DNA of 64,000 nucleotides from Aplidium turbinatum (taxonomy: Eukaryota > Chordata > Ascidiacea > Aplousobranchia > Polyclinidae): positions 15,634,251-15,698,250 of the forward strand of contig OU964931.1 in assembly GCA_918807975.1 (NCBI GenBank). The letters run 5' to 3'. The number at the start of each line of letters is the position of its first letter. Position 1 is the stretch's first letter. Both the position numbers and the translations under genes were made by a program. The notes beneath the pieces are model-generated. The model searched no databases and was not told the origin of the DNA. It saw only the letters and a list, made by a program, of their open reading frames with translations. Below, piece after piece: positions 58,001-63,097 of this stretch.

Positions 58001-60179
58001 GTTCTGGAATCTGCAGCACACGAGTTGAAAAGATTAACCATAATTGCAAATTTGCTGAGGTAAGCTAAGTGATCTATTTCAGACCTGAAACTTTAAACCT
58101 TTCACAAACCTAACCGATCTTCACCATGAAGATAGAGGAATCCCGTCTATCTACCACAGACAGATGGTAAAGGTGGCAGTTGACCCGATGACCTCAAAAT
58201 CCTTTCCTGTCCCCTCGCGAAATTGAAATAAACTTAAAACTAATCTAAACTTGACTACCAAAGCTAAATTGACTGAACAATGCTATAGCTTACAAGTTAA
58301 GTTATAACCGACATTCTATTATGACTTCAACAGCATGAGTTTCATTATACCGTCACAAATACCACATAAAGATTCACCATCTAAAAAAGTTGCAAATTCG
58401 TTTAGAGGCATAACTTGTGTAATTTTTTGACTTCACTTAGATCAGTGCTAACTTGGGTCGTTTAAGTCTGAGTCTCTCTGAGAATAAATTAATGTGACTG
58501 TTTTTGTTCGTTTAAACTTTGTAACGTTATCACATTTCGCCGCCCTCCAGCAACGTGCCGCCCCTGGATTTATCCACAAGATCCAATGGGTAGCTACGCC
58601 ACTGCCTAAAACGTGTAACTAAAATTTGAAATTAAAAGACCTATTGATTATGAGGAAGCTACACCCAATTGCAATAAAATCATAATTTAAACTGTTCGAT
58701 TATTCTAAAAGATCAAAATACTGCTACTTAGTCAGCAAAATCCGGATAGAAGGTAATCAATCAAACGAATAAACAAGGTAGACTACCAAGACGATGGAAT
58801 GACAACATCCAGACATGGACCGAACTCAATTTGGCGATACTGGGCGAGCTAGCTCAAAACCGTGATTTGTAGAAACAGATAACCCAATCTGTTTCAAGTG
58901 ATTAATAACGCAACCTGCTTTAAGCGAAGACGGCGACTGCATACGTGTAGTCTATGCATCCACTTCAGACTATTTCCTGTAGGCCATGAAAAACAATTTT
59001 ACTGATTTTGACGAAAACTAGCCTACCTCTGGTTTGATATCATTGCTTTCTTCTGAGGTAAGCACTCGTTGTTTAGAGCTATTTTTAGGGTCAGGACCTC
59101 TTATTGGTACTGGGTCTAAATAATCGTCTCATAGCTTAAACGTTGCCTAAAGGTTGGCTAAGGTTGGCTAAAGGTTGGCTAGGAGTTGGCACATTCGTAG
59201 TTTTTATTTGCACGATTTATTTTATCGTAGGCTATAGCAGCTGTAGGCTGTGGTGTGAGTTCCAATTTTACTCATTTAATTCCTAACTTTTTTTCAAACA
59301 GGGTCGAAGCCGAACAATATCATTTGTCATCATATGCGCTTGGACTATCAATCAGTGAAAGCTATGCTTCCAGAAAATTCTACTTTTATTACAATTCTAC
59401 GCGAGCCAGGAAAACACTTTGAGTCTTCATTCGATTACTTTTGGTCGATTGTTGATGCGTTTCAACATGTTCCTCATCACGGTAACGATTCAATGGAAAG
59501 CTGGTTGGACAATGCTTCTGCATATTTTAAAGCTGCAAAGTCAGGAAAGTTTAATCACCTCAGTAAAAACTCAATACTTTTTGACTTGGGATTTAAAAAT
59601 GATGACGATAGCGACTCTTTTATTGACAACGCTATCTCGAAAATAAGCGATATGTTTGACTTGGTTATGATAGCAGATTATTTTCCTGAGTCTATGATTT
59701 TACTGGCCGATCTTTTGTGCTGGGATTTGAAAGATGTCGCCGGCTTAAGTCTGAACATGAGAAATGCAAATGCAGAAAATGCCACAAAACATTCCATAAT
59801 CCGGGAAAAAGCTCGTCGGTGGAATAAAGCAGATGCTAAGGTATTTGACCACTTCAACGCAACGTTTTGGAAAAAAGTGAAAATGTATGGTTATGAAAAG
59901 ATGAAAGAAAACGTAAAAACACTGCATGAGGTCAATTCCAACTTGACTTCCTTATGCATTGAAGGGGGCACAGCTGTGGACTACAAAGAAATTAAGGACT
60001 TTAACTACAAAAAAAAAGTTTATAAACCGAAAGGTGTCGATGTTCGTGCTTATAACTTAAAAAAAGATGTTGCAAATTTGACAATGTGTGAGAACCTTAT
60101 CGCTGCTGAAAACGATTTCAGTAAACAAATTTTTAAAAAACAAAACAAACCGACAAAAAAAAGAAATGTAGGCTTATAA
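18958..60179 (+). CDS. Galactose-3-O-sulfotransferase-like gene 2 (Gal3ST family), 41 kb
   Basis: Exons 18958-19088, 42411-42690, 42848-42959 and 59302-60179 join in matching phases (2, 0, 1) into 466 codons. Exon 1 supplies a type II signal anchor: a short basic N-terminus, then about 22 hydrophobic residues (FFITITCVLILSMFLYVY). Exon 2 gives a Ser/Thr/Asn-rich stem and ends in the PAPS loop 'FIKTHKTAGSAVQ'. Exon 3 gives 'NVLFRFGSQNDLKFALP'. Exon 4 holds the 3'-phosphate block 'ITILREPGKHFESSFDYF' and the rest of the catalytic domain. The predicted enzyme would sulfate the 3-OH of galactose in the Golgi. It shares intron positions with gene 1, so the two arose by gene duplication. The introns of 23.3 and 16.3 kb are mostly nested transposons. 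Intermediate exons in intron 1 cannot be excluded. Confidence 0.85.
19089..20698. other. Intron of gene 2 with degraded tRNA-derived SINE pieces
   Basis: At 19790-19960 the minus strand has GGTTCGATTTC, a B-box-like motif, within text resembling a tRNA head (GGGATAGTGGATACCGTAGT), so this is probably a second SINE family. A related stretch (AAATTCCTGGATGAGAGGTTCCTCA) at 20285-20310 recurs at about 41600. No exon was found. Confidence 0.4.
20808..21960. repeat. Palindromic GATCTTGATCTTCAAGATC units of element B
   Basis: Units of GTGATCTTGATCTTCAAGAT-type palindromes occur near 20812-20880 and in a tandem run at 21838-21960 (at least four units). They would fold into hairpins at the ends of element B. 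The middle (20880-21840) is AT-rich with no gene. Confidence 0.8.
23254..23589 (-). CDS. Unrecognised frame inside element C
   Basis: A 111-residue minus-strand frame within C and outside D and E. It is Cys- and Lys-rich and mildly basic with no motif I recognise. It may be a piece of the transposase of C or chance. The adjacent frame at 23608-23700 is on the same strand. Confidence 0.2.
   Translation of the reverse strand: MHNGERESEWKIAFTTKCKDMPLSLLSIHIARCEKRQTRCCNLLQLHYGVKLSKARQSITLNTYGKKFDKNPQCNYTQIEIMHHLPKTSKSELDILAKGNPSDTDECDDAC
23707..26543. mobile_element. Element D: hAT element in C
   Basis: CAGTGGCGCCGCCAG... and ...CCGGCGCCACTG are bounded by the perfect 8-bp duplication CTCCAGCT (23699-23706, 26544-26551). 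Its left 500 bp closely match MITE G (34209-34700), so both belong to one family, the common CAGTGGCG(T/C) hAT MITEs. It contains an internal duplication and a further insertion near 25.1-25.7 kb. Long C and G runs lie near its right end. Confidence 0.92.
24690..25980. repeat. Direct duplication within D, second copy interrupted
   Basis: A block starting AACCTTATATTTTACT and containing CCGGAGCTGACGTAAACC, TCGAAAATTGTTCTTTGTA and ATTACGACTATGAACAAAAG occurs at 24690-24870. It recurs split at 25020-25070 and 25718-25870. The split is filled by about 650 bp (25071-25717) whose ends are roughly inverted (AACCCTTTGAAGGTTGGGG and CCCAACCTTCTAAGGGTT), so this is a small transposon inserted after the duplication. 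Confidence 0.75.
26544..27311. mobile_element. Interior of C with a CAGGTGTTGCCAGA MITE
   Basis: CAGGTGTTGCCAGA at 26843 and its inverse TCTGGCAACACT ending at 27023 look like a 180-bp MITE. I found no clean target duplication. The rest of the segment is AT-rich with no coding signal. Confidence 0.45.
27880..28203 (-). mobile_element. Penelope-like retroelement 3' end, distal part
   Basis: On the minus strand this piece continues the Penelope tail broken by F. It has AAGTTAAGCCGTAAACGTTT next to F, then ACTGTTAAAC and AATATATT, GCTCAACC, TATTGTTGTG. The same order follows the motif in the plus-strand copy near 35510-35620. It is a fossil with no coding part. Confidence 0.65.
28660..29410. 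repeat. Tandem repeat, about 177-bp unit, four copies (element F)
   Basis: The landmarks AAGATGGCCGC(T/C)AAACC, GACCATAACTAGGTCATCAT, CAAAACATGTAGTTTTGGTG and GGTTTTTATACCCTGTGAAG recur at about 28681, 28858, 29036 and 29211, with a partial fifth start at 29386. Differences are few, so the expansion is fairly recent. The ATGGCC...GGCC words are short inverted repeats. Confidence 0.9.
29588..30730 (-). pseudogene. Element F gene 1: PIN/XPG-like nuclease protein, broken
   Basis: Successive minus-strand frames (30362-30700, 30157-30417, 29803-30105, 29588-29815) make one decayed gene. Motifs in order: 'VVFDGYGGPSFKDNTHQRRG', 'FLPRASNKEGLI', 'NAPGDADVDIVKTA', 'LIGEDTDLLILILRYAD', and a Cys-rich end readable in another frame ('CNCESCSPHCSCRRY'). 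These match a protein type widespread as uncharacterised copies in cnidarian, mollusc and other genomes. The spaced Asp residues (GDAD, EDTD) resemble PIN/FEN-like nuclease sites. Several stops and shifts are present. The N-terminal part is missing: the head-to-head partner starts within 170 bp. Confidence 0.65.
30868..31927 (+). pseudogene. Element F gene 2: related PIN/XPG-like nuclease protein, broken
   Basis: A 251-residue plus-strand frame (30868-31623) followed by a shifted continuation to a stop at 31927. Motifs: 'LPLNWSEFL', 'CDHEEADTRMFLHVKH', 'TVDTDVVIIAIS', 'LWVEFGVGEKTRFIPIHDI', 'YAITICDTVSS' where relatives have TGCDTVSS, then 'LAWGWK' and a Cys-rich tail ('CGSRCPCKKKSIKCTSLCSC'). 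A 19-bp tandem duplication (ACATCAAGCTGAAATACGG) near 31600-31625 shifts the frame; the second copy of this element at the right edge lacks it. It is a paralogue of the minus-strand gene, not its continuation. Confidence 0.68.
32770..33060 (-). mobile_element. Penelope-like retroelement 3' end, proximal part
   Basis: Minus-strand sequence matches 35310-35520 of the plus-strand Penelope fragment (AATTTAAACAAACAATTATT, CTTTTCCTAATGTAATTT). It ends with CCTGATGAAGGCTTA directly at the F insertion. With the piece at 27880-28203 it forms one hammerhead-like terminal motif cut by F. Fossil. Confidence 0.65.
33228..34200. other. Right interior of element C
   Basis: AT-rich with no coding signal until the subterminal inverted block at 34085-34165, which mirrors 22060-22125 and so marks the right arm of C. 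Confidence 0.5.
34209..34700. mobile_element. Element G: hAT MITE in the right arm of C
   Basis: TAGTGGCGTAGCCAGG on the left and CTTGGCTACGCCACTG on the right are inverted ends. Flanks CTCACAGG (34201-34208) and CTCACAGC (34701-34708) agree at 7 of 8 bases. Its sequence is a short relative of element D. Confidence 0.88.
34720..34905 (-). pseudogene. Possible transposase N-terminus of element C
   Basis: The minus-strand frame contains 'GKRKANSILSYVTK' followed by an acidic, serine-rich stretch. The basic patch plus I..Y resembles the N-termini of ZMYM/TTF-type hAT transposases. It is a resemblance only; it lies between MITE G and the Penelope fragment in the right arm of C. Confidence 0.25.
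34925..35655 (+). mobile_element. Penelope-like retroelement, 3' fragment with GIY-YIG region
   Basis: Plus-strand reading gives 'NVVYSFTCPRDSALTYGTS', the start of the GIY-YIG endonuclease of Penelope-like elements. Next come 'AIKDHIMECSFC' and 'SFKILRKDKSQFD', then 'IKRYNSNLNKQLF', the usual C-terminal block before the stop. Downstream is CCTGATGAGG...ACCGAAAACG at 35502-35530, a hammerhead-like core whose stem II can pair (GGT/ACC). It lacks the reverse transcriptase part and looks like a 5'-truncated fossil. Confidence 0.82.
35502..35535 (+). ncRNA. Hammerhead-ribozyme-like motif of the Penelope tail
   Basis: CTGATGA, then a segment beginning GGT and ending ACC that can form stem II, then GAAA, are spaced as in the hammerhead catalytic core. 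Hammerhead motifs in Penelope termini are established knowledge. Stems I and III and the cleavage site could not be verified by eye, so activity is not claimed. Confidence 0.45.
35756..36617. other. Right part of element A
   Basis: Holds several GGGGTTAGTTGG / CCAACTAACCCC words. The last 450 bp match, inverted, the fragment at 50628-51020. No coding capacity. Confidence 0.6.
36618..37129. other. No recognisable feature
   Basis: AT-rich intron sequence of Gal3ST gene 2. The only suggestive word is AGGGCCACCGAGAGAAATTAG near 36760, resembling a decayed hAT MITE end. Confidence 0.35.
37130..37420 (-). mobile_element. LINE 3'-end fragment (CxxC tail)
   Basis: The minus-strand frame reads 'HARTSQTLYRWGALSSSGC', 'QHCESNIQYVDHLIKDRPA'. 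This is the WG...C..C....t.dHli..Cp zinc-knuckle-like tail of LINE reverse transcriptases. The first Cys of the final pair is replaced. Only this end survives. Confidence 0.6.
37421..39660. other. Intron sequence, no supported gene
   Basis: Frames at 37459-37692, 38341-38559 and 38761-39000 (plus) have no motif, paralogue or splice support. A small hairpin CAGACTGTTA...TAACAGTCTG lies at about 37808-37836. Confidence 0.4.
39669..40826 (-). CDS. THAP-domain protein, two exons
   Basis: Exon 1 (40826-40601) and exon 2 (40198-39669) join in phase (AAC A|GTAAGG ... TTTCAG|AG) to give 251 residues. Residues 1-75 are a THAP zinc finger: MPIICCMPQC, then 'HLFSVPSK', 'WADNLEKI', 'KVKICEEHF' with the C..C...C..H ligands in place. 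The AVPT box that closes the domain appears as 'GALPTLKLPQKS', across the intron. The other 160 residues show no known domain. THAP proteins bind DNA as transcription regulators or derive from P-type transposases. No transposase core is present, so a small host regulator or a domesticated remnant are both possible. It lies antisense in intron 1 of Gal3ST gene 2. Both exons are open. Confidence 0.82.
40827..41290. other. Upstream of the THAP gene, nothing recognised
   Basis: Contains a short ATTATT microsatellite near 40970-40990. No TATA or other promoter motif can be supported. Confidence 0.35.
41291..41750 (+). mobile_element. Degraded tRNA-derived SINE (family 2)
   Basis: GGCGGTGAGATAGCTCAGTG begins like a tRNA with an A box (TAGCTCAGTGGTAGAGC), but no cloverleaf or B box follows at the right distance. 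Further on, TCCTGGTTGTGAGGTTCCTCA matches the repeat near 20290, so both belong to one dispersed family. Confidence 0.45.
41754..42050 (-). mobile_element. LINE 3'-end fragment
   Basis: The minus strand reads 'LQRQALVRLNRLCMGIGLFH' and 'STMH', 'WGM', then in a second frame 'SSCECSAENHTTSS'. This is the RLNRLRtGig.f.s.mh.WG...C.CGa..qT tail of LINE reverse transcriptases. Frame changes show decay. Confidence 0.7.
42411..42690 (+). CDS. Gal3ST gene 2, exon 2 (stem and PAPS loop)
   Basis: The acceptor TTTTGTTTTAG and donor CAG|GTAAAG bound 280 nt. The first 70 residues are rich in Ser, Thr and Asn with possible N-glycosylation sites (NRNAS, NGS, NAT). The last part is 'CRKKTNIAFIKTHKTAG', with the KTHKTAG PAPS-binding loop. 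Confidence 0.88.
42848..42959 (+). CDS. Gal3ST gene 2, exon 3
   Basis: 112 nt between TATTTTGCAG and AAG|GTTAGG. It encodes 'NVLFRFGSQNDLKFALPPN' and 'AHDFFYPQYF', the conserved block after the PAPS loop. Length and phase equal the matching exon of gene 1. Confidence 0.88.
43140..43181 (-). mobile_element. SINE family 1 scrap
   Basis: TTGTGCCGCTGAATAGAGAGCTCC is the inverse of the SINE body word (CTCTCCATTCAGCGGCAC) with few changes. Element I inserted directly beside it. Confidence 0.4.
43840..44178. repeat. Tandem array of 23-24-bp hairpin units (element H, left)
   Basis: About 14 units of the form AACCCGTGTTTTACACGACTTCT. Each unit holds the inverted repeat CGTGT/ACACG. The variants GGCATCT and GACTTCT alternate in part, and a longer piece with GTTTGCACAAACGC occurs twice (43889 and 44062), showing higher-order duplication. 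Confidence 0.92.
44179..44900. other. Left interior of H
   Basis: On the minus strand near 44280-44420 a strong acceptor (CTAACTCTTTTTTGCTTACAG) is followed by about 35 open codons, possibly the last exon of the gene in H. I could not fix its frame. The rest is AT-rich. Confidence 0.3.
44950..54105 (-). CDS. Gene carried by element H, at least two joined exons
   Basis: Two exons join in phase: about 54105-53917 ('AFAVVDFISRSEVDLVLEKW', then CYWPELPG) and 46241-46118 ('DDLAKALLKLQHAENTSDLA', ending KRRKR). The donor TACAAAACAG|GTAAAC and acceptor TTTTGCAACAG fit. This order (a W..CYWP N-terminal module, then a KL..AE.TSDL linker and a basic patch) is common to many uncharacterised invertebrate and fish proteins that travel with transposons. 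Likely further exons are near 45690-45600 ('CRNCRLPMRIAYTDES') and 45177-44950 (acidic, Pro/Gln-rich). The start codon is not visible: an in-frame stop lies just upstream of exon 1. The 7.7-kb intron was enlarged by element J. Function unknown. Confidence 0.55.
45247..45425 (+). mobile_element. LINE 3'-end fragment (copy 1)
   Basis: The plus strand reads 'SDMLGSLYTLKCRTRKQTD', 'YVIQDCPIYHAPTGAHAGLK', then LDDD. This is the C.C....qT.dhvi.dCp.y.aP.G..Gl..LD tail of a LINE reverse transcriptase. A second copy lies at 47249-47387. Confidence 0.7.
46195..46381. repeat. Segment duplicated at 47388-47458 and 53426-53553
   Basis: GAAGTATTTTCAGCATGTTG (46195) through GGAAATTACATACC (46381), covering most of exon 2 of the H gene, recurs once. 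The second copy is cut in two by element J (47388-47458 and 53426-53553) and sits directly after a copy of the LINE tail. So a block of H (45247-45385 joined to 46195-46381) was duplicated with loss of about 0.8 kb, and J then inserted. Confidence 0.8.
46382..47248. mobile_element. hAT MITE pieces (CAGTGGCGTAGCC family)
   Basis: 46382-46590 contains GAATATTCATACCCAAATTT, GGGGGAGGACTCCCAG and CGCCGCTGGGTGTCGCC, an inverted relative of elements D and G, ending AGCTACGCTACTG. 46697-46745 (AAGCGTAGCCAGGGGGCAAAAG) and 47160-47230 (GGGGGAGCATGCTCCCAGACC) look like two ends of another such MITE. No target duplications were confirmed. Confidence 0.55.
47249..47387 (+). mobile_element. LINE 3'-end fragment (copy 2)
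   Basis: About 88% like 45247-45385 by eye, with the same 'SDMLGSLYT' and 'YVILDCPMYRAPTGAHAGLE' blocks. It is joined abruptly to the exon-2-like segment at 47388, showing it came by block duplication and not by a fresh insertion. Confidence 0.7.
47804..49740. other. Interior of element J, no supported gene
   Basis: AT-rich with frames that lack motifs. AGCGGATCTGTGCAAAATGGCGCCCAT-like text near 47960 is isolated. No inverted termini were seen. Confidence 0.4.
49741..49791. mobile_element. hAT MITE right end, orphan
   Basis: GCCATACCCTAGGTAGGCTACGCCACTG is the right end of a CAGTGGCGTAGCC-type MITE ending at about 49787. Its left end was not located. Confidence 0.4.
50021..50248. repeat. 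228-bp direct repeat, copy 1
   Basis: TAAGTAGGCTAGTCCTATGT through GAATGATGATCA is repeated at 51021-51248, exactly 1,000 bp away, with about two differences. It contains its own short repeat (GGCGGACTATATAGAATGC, AGACTATATAGAA). Confidence 0.95.
50628..51020. mobile_element. Truncated copy of element A
   Basis: It starts TAGGGGAGATTGGGGCTAGT and matches the right 450 bp of A (36160-36617) in inverted orientation, including the paired words CCCATACCTGGGGTTAGTTG. It stops abruptly where the second direct-repeat copy begins, so the duplication boundary truncated it. Confidence 0.8.
51021..51248. repeat. 228-bp direct repeat, copy 2
   Basis: Second copy of the repeat at 50021-50248. The intervening 772 bp include the truncated A element. 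Confidence 0.95.
51249..51750. other. No recognisable feature
   Basis: AT-rich interior of J. Only a MITE-like scrap CATACGCCACTA near 51728-51739. Confidence 0.35.
51754..52319. mobile_element. AGATGTGC...GCACATCT element with a MITE inside
   Basis: CAGATGTGCGAAAAGTAAC on the left and AAGTAACAGTTAAGCACATCT on the right are inverted, and AGTAAC words repeat between them. Inside, at about 51949-52172, lie inverted ends CCAGGGTGGTCCAA and TTGGACCACCCTGG with CGGCCCGTGAAGTTTTTCTC, a hAT MITE. The outer duplication is unclear. Confidence 0.55.
52458..52748 (+). mobile_element. tRNA-derived SINE (family 1), best-preserved copy
   Basis: It begins CCGCCCGGTTAGCTCAGTGG (tRNA-like head, A box). The B box region has diverged. 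It then runs through TGAGCAACGCATTTCAGGAC, CTCTCCATTCAGCGGCACCT and GGCTTTGTCAGTCCGAGG to a tail AAAACCAACCAACCAA. The (AACC)n tail suggests it was mobilised by a partner LINE with a short-repeat 3' end. Confidence 0.82.
52812..53021. mobile_element. hAT MITE, 210 bp
   Basis: CAGTGGCGTAGCTTGGG and CCTACGCCACTG with the perfect 8-bp duplication TGTTGATT on both sides. It contains a run of about 26 C. Confidence 0.9.
53022..53915. other. Right end of J and intron of the H gene
   Basis: 53022-53317 shows nothing recognisable. CGACATCGG units follow at 53318-53392. After the J boundary the duplicated H segment (53426-53553) and AT-rich intron sequence lead to exon 1 of the H gene. Confidence 0.45.
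54106..54720. other. Upstream of the H gene, nothing recognised
   Basis: AT-rich. No promoter element can be supported. Confidence 0.35.
54721..55700. repeat. Tandem array, about 175-bp unit, seven starts (element H, right)
   Basis: AAAGATATTAACATAAAAC recurs at about 54723, 54864, 54967, 55148, 55325, 55495 and 55669. Each full unit holds GCCTACTAGAGTTGAAAAAT, TTGGTACTGGCGTGTAAAAA and CACGTGTATAACACGTTAAA. The CACGTG/ACACG words echo the hairpin units of the left array. Confidence 0.92.
55920..56095 (+). pseudogene. hAT transposase C-terminal dimerisation region (element I)
   Basis: The plus-strand frame reads 'YNTPIPSSAAVERMFSMGKD' and 'LGPKHSKISDEYFQMLVFLR', the classic hAT block (PsSa.vERvFS...iltpkRs.lsd..fe.lvfL). 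It stops 60 bp later. The upstream coding part was separated by element H and is not found left of H at 43.5-43.78 kb, so the copy was already deleted. Confidence 0.88.
57155..58604 (-). mobile_element. hAT element with transposase N-terminus
   Basis: CAGTGGTGTAGCAACG on the left and GGTAGCTACGCCACTG on the right are inverted ends with the perfect 8-bp duplication CCTAAAAC (57147-57154, 58605-58612). The two minus-strand frames inside are in the next entry. At 1.45 kb it lacks the catalytic region. Confidence 0.93.
57506..57967 (-). pseudogene. ZMYM/TTF-type hAT transposase N-terminal fragment
   Basis: 57967-57782 reads MSMKRVKKSGAFFRKKKKAR, then EEELKKNEEAILKFV, matching the k.SGa.fRKkkkareEe..K..gallKF start of ZMYM1/TTF-type hAT transposases. 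57727-57506 continues with 'WPEILTHMRVEMVKLVPE', matching the dP..Wp...t...r..lv block that precedes the TTF zinc finger. The finger and catalytic core are deleted. This ties the CAGTGGCGTAGCC MITEs of the window (G, D, 52812) to a likely source family. Confidence 0.7.
58613..59301. other. End of intron 3 of Gal3ST gene 2
   Basis: Contains a short triplication AAGGTTGGCTA near 59150-59180. Otherwise nothing beyond the acceptor at 59301. Confidence 0.4.
59302..60179 (+). CDS. Gal3ST gene 2, exon 4 (catalytic domain)
   Basis: After CTTTTTTTCAAACAG the exon reads 292 codons to TAA. Landmarks are 'NIICHHMRLDY', 'LREPGKHFESSFDYFW', 'DLVMIADYFPESMILLADLL' and 'REKARRWNKADAKVF'. A lysine-rich tail ends the protein. 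Overall it is clearly related to the gene 1 last exon but well diverged, so the two loci are old duplicates, unlike the copy at 61.3 kb. Confidence 0.92.
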
Positions 60180-61261
60180 GTTAAAGTTAAGCTACGTGAC
60201 GTGAAGCTTTAGAAACAATACTTTAATTGTCTTGATGCTGTAGCTTAGATTAGATTGTAGCTTAGATCACTATCTATTTTACGCTATTGTAGTGTACAGT
60301 ATATAAATAGTTAATCAACTGAATCAAATTTTTTACTTGTTCGTTTAAAATCATCGTGCATTTTTCATTTGCAAATAGTGTATTAATTCCACTTAAAATA
60401 TGTTATGGTCGTTTAGTAGACTATCTACCCAAGAACTTGTAAACATATTCACATTCCAACCTCCGAGAATGTATAGGGGAGGATGAGGTAAGTTGAGCCA
60501 CTTTTTACTTAAACGCTTCTACTAAGAAAAGCGCTTAATTTACAATAAAAGTGAAAGTGGCAGCATAATGCTTGAGGTTTTGGCCTTAATTGAAAAAAAA
60601 ATTCATAACTCATAAGAATATTGAAAAACAAACATGTTTCAAATATTATGCCATTTTGGCTCAACTTACCTACCGCACGTGGTAAGTTGAGCCGGGGTGT
60701 GAAGTAAGTTGAGCCACTCGGTGAAGTTTAATAACAAAAGTTGTAACGATGGAACATGCAAAATGTTATGCAATAGATGTGCTTACGAAATTATTGCCCA
60801 GCTACTTGTCCCGTATTATAACATAGATTGTGACGCAATCGTGATGTCATTGCGATGCACAGTCACGCTTGAGCAACAATCTTTTATTATTACTTTTTAT
60901 TTGCTAACTCGTGTTTTCGCTACTTGGTGAAAACGTGGTTCGGCCTTTTACGATGTGCGGTATTAGAGTGTGCACTGTGCAGTGGCTATTCCACATCACA
61001 ATTGAACCCGTCCCTTGTTGATACTATATAATCTTCACTCAACACATGTGGAACTTGAGTCAAAAGTTAGGAAGAAGACAGGCTGGGTAGCAGTTAATAC
61101 ATAGCTGCTACCAGAAAGAAAGAACAACATGTGAAAGGATAAATTTATTTTGTTGTGACTGTTCGACTGTGAAATTGTGCACTGCCCAGCCGACAAAGCT
61201 GCCCTTTTTTGTTGATTGAACATCAACAGACGTTGAATCAATGTAGAACTAGCAGATTGTG
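60180..61261. mobile_element. Gal3ST gene 2 3' flank with a GGTAAGTTGAGCC element
   Basis: At 60477 GGGGAGGATGAGGTAAGTTG starts a segment with GGTAAGTTGAGCC words in both directions up to 60720 (GGCTCAACTTACC at 60658). It resembles a relative of element A. No clean right end was found, although GGATGAGGTAAGTTG recurs at 62175. Confidence 0.5.
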
Positions 61262-62168
61262 TTAATAGGTGGCATGCAAACTTTAATGCAAATTTTTAAG
61301 ACAAAACAACTACAATATAAAAAGCTTGCTTGGCTTCAAAGTTAATAACTTCCGAAGTCAAGTATCCCAATTCTTTTTAGACATTAGATTAGGTTGTGGT
61401 GAGTCTGCGTTGTTGATGGGTAACATTTTATTGTTTTATGCTTACACTTTAAACATGTTTTTATGCAGGGCATTTTCGCTCCAATATCATATGCCATCAT
61501 ATGCGGTTTGATTATGACGAGGTAGCAAAAGCACTATATGATCGCGCAGTCTATGTAACCATACTCCGAGAGCCAGGGCTTCAGTTTGAATCATTTTTTG
61601 ATTTTTTCTGGCCAATCGTTTTGCCGTTTCAGAAAGTTCCGTATGCTGAAGTTGATTCCAAAAAAAATTGGTTGGACAATGCGGCAGAATATACCAAAGA
61701 CCTCCATGAGTGGAGAGGAGAAGAGTTTTGGGAATATGTTCATTTGAGTAAAAATCCATCTACATTTGATTTAGGCTTTGACAACGCCAACGAAAAGAGC
61801 TCATACATAAGCTCAACAATCAGGAAGCTTGATCAAGCGTTTGACTTGGTCATGATAGCGGACTATTTTTTGGAATCACACGTCTTATTTGCGGATCTGA
61901 TGTGTTGGGAATTAAAACATGTAGGAAATGTACCTCTTAACCTACGGAACTGTGATGGCGATAAAATCACTAAGGAAGGCCATGCAAGGATTCGCGAAAA
62001 GGCTCGACGGTGGAATAAGGCGGATGCCGCTTTGTATGATTTTTTTGGAAGCGTGTAAAACGTTACGGTAACAAGCGGATGGCTTGTTACGTAGATGTTC
62101 AGAAGTTACGCAAGGTTAACGCAGATTTGATGTCGATGTGTATCGATGGAAGTACCGCTGTTGATTTC
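61262..62168 (+). pseudogene. Recent partial duplicate of Gal3ST gene 1 (last intron and exon)
   Basis: It matches 13130-14030 at about 99% in the exon, including the intron, acceptor and first two thirds of the last exon, so it arose from genomic DNA and not from a spliced message. The frame is open from 61470 to 62058 and then broken: 13 bases (AACGCCACATTTT) present in gene 1 at about 13896-13908 are missing, and a small insertion follows near 62085. The 3' third is absent; at 62168 the copy is joined to transposon sequence. No PAPS-loop exons are found upstream. It cannot make an enzyme. Confidence 0.92.
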
Positions 62169-62232
62169 CTTGAAGGATGAGGTAAGTTGTCAAAAGAAAA
62201 ATCTGAGTTACTTGGGTCACGACTGAAGCAAT

Positions 62233-63057
62233 GGTCTTTAATGTCTGGGTCAGTGTCAGCATAGTGTATAGTAACATGGCCACCGATAGTAACAATACTA
62301 AAAGGTCTGTGTCTTCACCAATTAAAGTCGTGCTATGTCGATGAGAGCTGTCCATTATGTTCACATCTGCATCACCTGGTGCGTTGATCACATTGCAGCT
62401 TCTATTCATCAATTGAGCAGAAATTAGAGAAATTAATCCTTCTTTGTTGGAAGCTCGAGACAAGAACTGCTCCTTCTTTCCAATGAACTCGGTGTCTACA
62501 GTGAAGTGAACAACCGGGTGGACGTTCATGCCGCGTCTTTGATGGGTATTGTCTTTGATAGACGGACCACCATATCCATCAAAGACCACCGTTGCTAAGC
62601 GATAATGACAAATGGTAAAATCTGCATACGACTGTGCAATAGACCCATAACTGTCTCCAGTTTCTATGGCACTCGATGCAACAAGAACCCTCCATCAAGG
62701 ACGTAGTGATCGGTTTTCGAGGCAGATTCTTTCACTACTTCATAATCGCCTGACATCACACTGCTGGCATGTTCTGTGATGGCAGTAGCTATTTGAGGCT
62801 TTTCTTCTGCAAGAAACAGGGTCTGGATATTACGCGGTTGTCACAAGTAATACTCGTCTTCCTCTCAACTGGTCTGAGTTTTTAGAAAATGACAGCAACA
62901 AAACTGCGTTATATTAAATGGTTCAACAAGCTGTGATAACTTCAGTCGATCCAAACTTGTCTACGATTGTTGTTACATTGTTAGATACAATTTGGGTAGA
63001 GAGGTAACTCTTTTAAACCATAAACAGACATAACTCAGCAACAACACTACATTTAAC

Positions 63058-63097
<40 letters not shown>

